This document shows, in pieces, positions 14,051 to 17,035 of a stretch of 17,035 nt of DNA. The stretch is from a bacterium UBA3756 (GTDB lineage: Bacteria > Bacteroidota > Bacteroidia > Bacteroidales > Bacteroidaceae): assembly GCA_002371695.1 (NCBI GenBank), contig DFGG01000069.1:1-17035 (forward strand). The letters run 5' to 3'. Under the pieces are notes generated by a model. That model was not told the DNA's origin. It searched no databases and was given only the letters and a program-made list of their open reading frames with translations. The translations under genes and the position numbers were made by a program. The stretch's first letter is position 1, and every line of letters begins with the position of its first letter.

Positions 14051-15874
14051 TTAAACGTACCTTCTGATGAGTGCTATGAAGCGCTCGCCGTATTTCTGTT
14101 TTTTGTGCTCACCAATGCCGGCAATGAAACCGAACTGCTCCAGTGTGACGGGCTTAATGGTAGCCAGCGCATGAAGCACCTTGTCGGTGAATACGATATA
14201 GGGTGGGAATCCTTCTTCCTGGGCACACTGCAGACGCAACTGCCGGAGTGCCTCGAATAGCTTGGGGTCTTCGATACCTGCTGTTGACGGCAGGCCACTG
14301 ATGGTCAGTGTGGGTATTTCCAGGTGTAGCCTGGGCTTCTTCTTGGGTGCTTCCTTCACACTACGGTCAATCACACATAGCTGGGCATTCGCATGGCCAT
14401 AGAGTACCTGACTGCCCAGCTCGGTGATCTTCACCTTGTTCCCGTCGTCATAGGCTATCTCTATGAATCCCATATGGAGCATCTGCAGCAGATAGTCTTG
14501 CCAGTCGTTGGTGGATATGTCCTTGCCGACACCGAATGTCTTCAGTTGGTCATAGCCTTTTCTGACCACTGTTGAGGAGCGCATGCCCTTCACGATCTCA
14601 ATGACCGTAGAAATCCGGATCTGCTCATCTGTTCGTTTAATGGCACTGAGGGCGATTTGTACATAGCGCGTGCCGTCAAAACGTTTTGGAGGATTGGCAC
14701 AAATGTCACAGTTGCCACAGTCATGTCCTGTCTGTTCACCGAAGTAGTTGAGCAGGATTCGTCTTCGGCAGACACCCGATTCTGCATATTCCCGCATCTG
14801 CCTGAGTTTGTTCATGTTGACGTCCTGTTGTCCACTCTGACGGGCAAACTCCGTGAGTTGGATGATATCTGCCAGGGAATAGAACAGGACGGTGTCTGCT
14901 GGTGCCCCATCTCTGCCTGCCCGACCTATCTCCTGGTAGAAATTTTCAATGCTTTTCGGCATGTTGTAGTGGATGACCCATCTGACATTGCTCTTGTCGA
15001 TTCCCATACCGAAGGCGATGGTGGCACACACCACGAGCAGGTTGTCTTGCTTGAAGGCCTCCTGAGTCTGACTGCGCTCTGCATTGGTGAGGCCTGCATG
15101 ATAGGGGGCTGCCTGGATACCTCTTTTGCGCAGATCTTCTGCCACTTTTTCTGTAGTCTTACGACTCAGGCAGTAGATGATTCCTGCCTCCATCGGGCGA
15201 GCCTTGATGAAATTGATGATAAATTGCAACTTTTCAGCCCCTTTATAGCCTCGTTTGACAGTCAGGCTAAGGTTCGGACGGTCGAAACTACTGATAAATT
15301 CTTTCGCATTGTCCAGTTTCAATTGTCTGAGGATGTCTTGTCGTGTGATTTTGTCAGCAGTTGCCGTGAGAGCCATCATGGGTATGTTCGGAAATTTGTC
15401 CCGTAATGTCCCTAACTGAGTGTATTCGGGTCTGAAATCGTGTCCCCACTGGCTGATGCAATGGGCCTCATCGATGGCAAAAAGGGAAATCTTGGTGTAG
15501 TGTAAAAGGTGTTCAATCTCCGAAAGTGCTTTTTCCGGGGAGAGGTACAACAACTTCAATACTCCATTGACACATTTCCTGCGGATAAGCGTATCGGCAG
15601 TCAGGTCGTTGCCGCTGTTAAGTGCTTCTGCCTCAATGCCATTGGCTTTGAGTGCCTCCACTTGGTCTTTCATCAGACTGATTAGAGGGGAGATGACGAT
15701 GGCCGTGCCTGGCATCATCAGTGCAGGTATCTGGTAGCAGATACTTTTACCACCTCCTGTAGGCATCAGGACAAGCGAATCGTGACCTTGCATCACATGA
15801 GTGATGATTTCTTGTTGATTCTCCCTGAAAGAATGATAGCCAAAAAAGTGCAATAATGCTTCCTCGATTGTCAT
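14051..15874 (-). CDS. recQ: RecQ DNA helicase
   Basis: A 607-residue superfamily 2, 3'-5' helicase acting in recombination and repair (RecFOR-type gap repair and unwinding of joints). Walker A is TGGGKS (39-44, K43), followed by the DEAH box with the aromatic-rich loop [17 protein letters not shown] (135-151), motif III ALTATAD, motif [10 protein letters not shown] and motif [13 protein letters not shown]369, C386, C389 and C392 form the RecQ-C zinc site, followed by a winged helix. The C-terminus (about 525-605) is an HRDC domain. The protein is full-length and should be active. It is separated by 135 bases from the downstream operon and divergent from the AraC-type regulator. Confidence 0.97.
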   Translation of the reverse strand: MTIEEALLHFFGYHSFRENQQEIITHVMQGHDSLVLMPTGGGKSICYQIPALMMPGTAIVISPLISLMKDQVEALKANGIEAEALNSGNDLTADTLIRRKCVNGVLKLLYLSPEKALSEIEHLLHYTKISLFAIDEAHCISQWGHDFRPEYTQLGTLRDKFPNIPMMALTATADKITRQDILRQLKLDNAKEFISSFDRPNLSLTVKRGYKGAEKLQFIINFIKARPMEAGIIYCLSRKTTEKVAEDLRKRGIQAAPYHAGLTNAERSQTQEAFKQDNLLVVCATIAFGMGIDKSNVRWVIHYNMPKSIENFYQEIGRAGRDGAPADTVLFYSLADIIQLTEFARQSGQQDVNMNKLRQMREYAESGVCRRRILLNYFGEQTGHDCGNCDICANPPKRFDGTRYVQIALSAIKRTDEQIRISTVIEIVKGMRSSTVVRKGYDQLKTFGVGKDISTNDWQDYLLQMLHMGFIEIAYDDGNKVKITELGSQVLYGHANAQLCVIDRSVKEAPKKKPRLHLEIPTLTISGLPSTAGIEDPKLFEALRQLRLQCAQEEGFPPYIVFTDKVLHALATIKPVTLEQFGFIAGIGEHKKQKYGERFIALIRRYV

Positions 15875-15891
15875 AAAATGCTATTTTCTTG

Positions 15892-15899
15892 CAAATTTA
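15892..15899 (-). promoter_or_regulatory. -7 box of recQ
   Basis: TAAATTTG on the - strand, a perfect consensus followed by CA, 17 bases before the recQ ATG at 15874. The implied leader is very short. A clear -33 TTG is not found at the usual spacing. Confidence 0.5.
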
Positions 15900-15930
15900 G
15901 TGCTTTTTTCGAAAAAATTCCAGTAAAATG

Positions 15931-15961
15931 CTTGCCATTTCGATTTTTTTTTGTATATTTG
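15931..15961 (+). promoter_or_regulatory. Promoter of the AraC-type regulator gene
   Basis: CTTG (15931-15934), a 19-base T-rich spacer and TATATTTG (15954-15961), an exact Bacteroidetes promoter in sequence and spacing. It lies 38 bases before the ATG at 16000. Confidence 0.75.
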
Positions 15962-15999
15962 CAGAAAATTTAAAAACAGGGCTTTAACCATTTAACATT

Positions 16000-16467
16000 A
16001 TGGCTAAGTATAATATTACAGAAAAGAAAGAGAAAGAGGCCGCTTATAGAAGTCTTGTAAGCCCGCGCCTCATGGACGAGATGCAAGAGAAGATCATGAA
16101 CATCATCGTCATGCAAAAAAAGTATCGTGACAAGGATTACTCCGCCAAGAGATTGGCAGAGGATCTGGGCACAAACACTCGCTACATTTCCGCTGTTGTA
16201 AACGTACGTTTCCACATGAATTACACTTCGTTTGTAAACAAGTACCGTATTGAAGAGGCAATGACCATCCTCGTAGACAAGCGTTATCAGACGCTGCGCA
16301 TGGAGGAGGTCAGCGACATGGTGGGCTTTGCCAATCGCCAGTCGTTCTATGCATCCTTCTACAAAATCATGGGCATCACTCCTCGTGAGTATCGCATGAA
16401 CCATCTGGCTCAGCATCCTGCCATGAAGAAGGGTAGCAAGCGTACTTATCACAAGAAAGAAGAGTAA
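16000..16467 (+). CDS. Short AraC-type transcriptional regulator
   Basis: A 155-residue protein consisting of a short, charged N-terminal helix region and a C-terminal AraC-type double helix-turn-helix (about 45-135). The first HTH covers YSAKRLAEDLGTNTRYISAVV. The second covers RMEEVSDMVGFANRQSFYASF, followed by the family signature GITPREYR. There is no ligand-binding or membrane-sensor domain, unlike hybrid two-component or classical AraC proteins, so its activity may be set by abundance or a partner. The C-terminal tail is basic (KKGSKRTYHKKEE). An M49 peptidase gene begins 14 bases after its stop, so the two may be co-transcribed. The target genes are unknown. Confidence 0.88.
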   Translation: MAKYNITEKKEKEAAYRSLVSPRLMDEMQEKIMNIIVMQKKYRDKDYSAKRLAEDLGTNTRYISAVVNVRFHMNYTSFVNKYRIEEAMTILVDKRYQTLRMEEVSDMVGFANRQSFYASFYKIMGITPREYRMNHLAQHPAMKKGSKRTYHKKEE

Positions 16468-16481
16468 CAGAGTAAGGATTC

Positions 16482-17035
16482 GTGGATTTCAACTACCAAG
16501 ACGAGCGCTTTGCTGATCTACAGCTGCTTCGTTATCGTTTAGACGGATTTGAAAAATTGTCGCTTAGGCAGAAAGAGTTGGTTTTCTATCTGACCCAAGC
16601 GACTCTTTTTGGCCGAGACATCACTTTCGATCAGTACGGAAAGTATAATCTCCGCATCCGCAAGATGCTGGAGGCTATTTATAGGAATATGTGTCAGGAG
16701 CGCGACACTGACGATTTCAGGGCCTTTGAGGTCTATCTGAAGCGTCTGTGGTTCTCCAATGGCATCTATCATCATTATGGCCGTGAGAAGTTCCTGCCGG
16801 GATTCTCTCAGGAATGGCTCTCTGAGGCCCTGCGCCAGGTGGATGCCTGTTGCCTGCCCTTACGGGATGGTGAGAGCATCGACGAGTTGTGCGAAGAACT
16901 GTTCCCAGTGATTTTTGATCCTGAGGTATTGCCTCGTCGTGTCAATCAGACGGATGGTGAGGACCTGATCCTTACCTCGGCCTGTCATTTCTATGAGGGA
17001 GTGACGCAACAGGAAGCAGAGGACTTCTATGCCAG
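16482..17035 (+). CDS. Dipeptidyl-peptidase III-like (M49), partial
   Basis: An open frame of 184 codons that continues past the window. It reads VDFNYQDERFADLQLLRY, then KQKELVF-type segments (LRQKELVFYLTQATLFGRD), FDQYGKYNLRIRKMLEAI and LKRLWFSNGIYHHYGREKFLPGFS. These resemble the N-terminal domain of Bacteroides dipeptidyl-peptidase III, a zinc exopeptidase that removes dipeptides. The zinc motif (HExxxH-like) would lie beyond the end. An in-frame TAA lies at 16473-16475 and no ATG occurs until about residue 56, so the GTG at 16482 is the likely start; TAAGGA lies 4-9 bases before it. There is no signal peptide, suggesting a cytoplasmic enzyme, unlike some exported members. Confidence 0.85.
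   Translation, partial: MDFNYQDERFADLQLLRYRLDGFEKLSLRQKELVFYLTQATLFGRDITFDQYGKYNLRIRKMLEAIYRNMCQERDTDDFRAFEVYLKRLWFSNGIYHHYGREKFLPGFSQEWLSEALRQVDACCLPLRDGESIDELCEELFPVIFDPEVLPRRVNQTDGEDLILTSACHFYEGVTQQEAEDFYA

Noticed and set aside
14657..15406. 249-codon + strand open frame inside recQ
   Set aside because: It is antisense to conserved RecQ helicase motifs; its composition is a shadow of the - strand coding frame.

Overview
The window looks like a chromosomal segment of a Bacteroidales bacterium, most likely Prevotella or a close relative. Three things support this. Several genes are preceded by the Bacteroidetes sigma-factor promoter pattern, a TTG-type -33 box, about 19 nt, then TAnnTTTG. 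Several families are typical of the group: a DUF4270 lipoprotein, a stand-alone GT5-type starch-synthase N-domain, a short AraC-type regulator, an M49 peptidase and a 'smalltalk' remnant. Purine-rich or weak ribosome sites are also the norm here. No rRNA, CRISPR array or intact tRNA was seen.

Region A (1-5853) appears to be the right-hand part of an integrated mobile element. A tight + strand cassette (4-2478) encodes a FlK-like hot-dog thioesterase, a small nitroreductase, a PPC/DUF296 protein, an unrecognised cysteine-rich protein and an exported SGNH hydrolase. It continues from outside the window. Facing it on the - strand are a hipBA toxin-antitoxin pair with a palindromic operator over its predicted start point and a Bacteroidetes tyrosine integrase. 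The integrase lies about 235 bp from a sequence resembling the 3' end of a tRNA (Ser- or Leu-like; core 5840-5853). I read that sequence as the right attachment site, followed at once by the host tRNA terminator. No matching second site is visible to the left, so the element should extend beyond position 1.

Region B (5854-7434) begins with a nitroreductase-family lipoprotein (- strand). About 700 bp of degenerate DNA follows: a broken 'smalltalk' small-protein gene, a hairpin, and a near-perfect 29-bp inverted repeat around an AT-rich 30-bp palindrome. It ends with an internally deleted sugar O-acetyltransferase pseudogene that still has a good promoter box.

Region C (7435-17035) is housekeeping chromosome. 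A short-chain dehydrogenase and an acyl-ACP thioesterase are divergent, and UvrD/PcrA helicase follows the thioesterase. Convergent to PcrA are a starch-synthase-like domain protein, a DUF4270 lipoprotein and a translationally coupled 43-residue gene; the end of that small gene contains the shared terminator hairpin. RecQ helicase is next on the - strand. Divergent from RecQ are an AraC-type regulator and the start of an M49 dipeptidyl-peptidase III-like gene that begins with GTG and runs off the window.

All assignments are from reading the sequence and recalled family knowledge; no database search was run. The points most worth a second look are the element boundary with its operon of unknown role, the nested inverted repeat, the two decayed genes, and the terminator inside the 43-residue gene.
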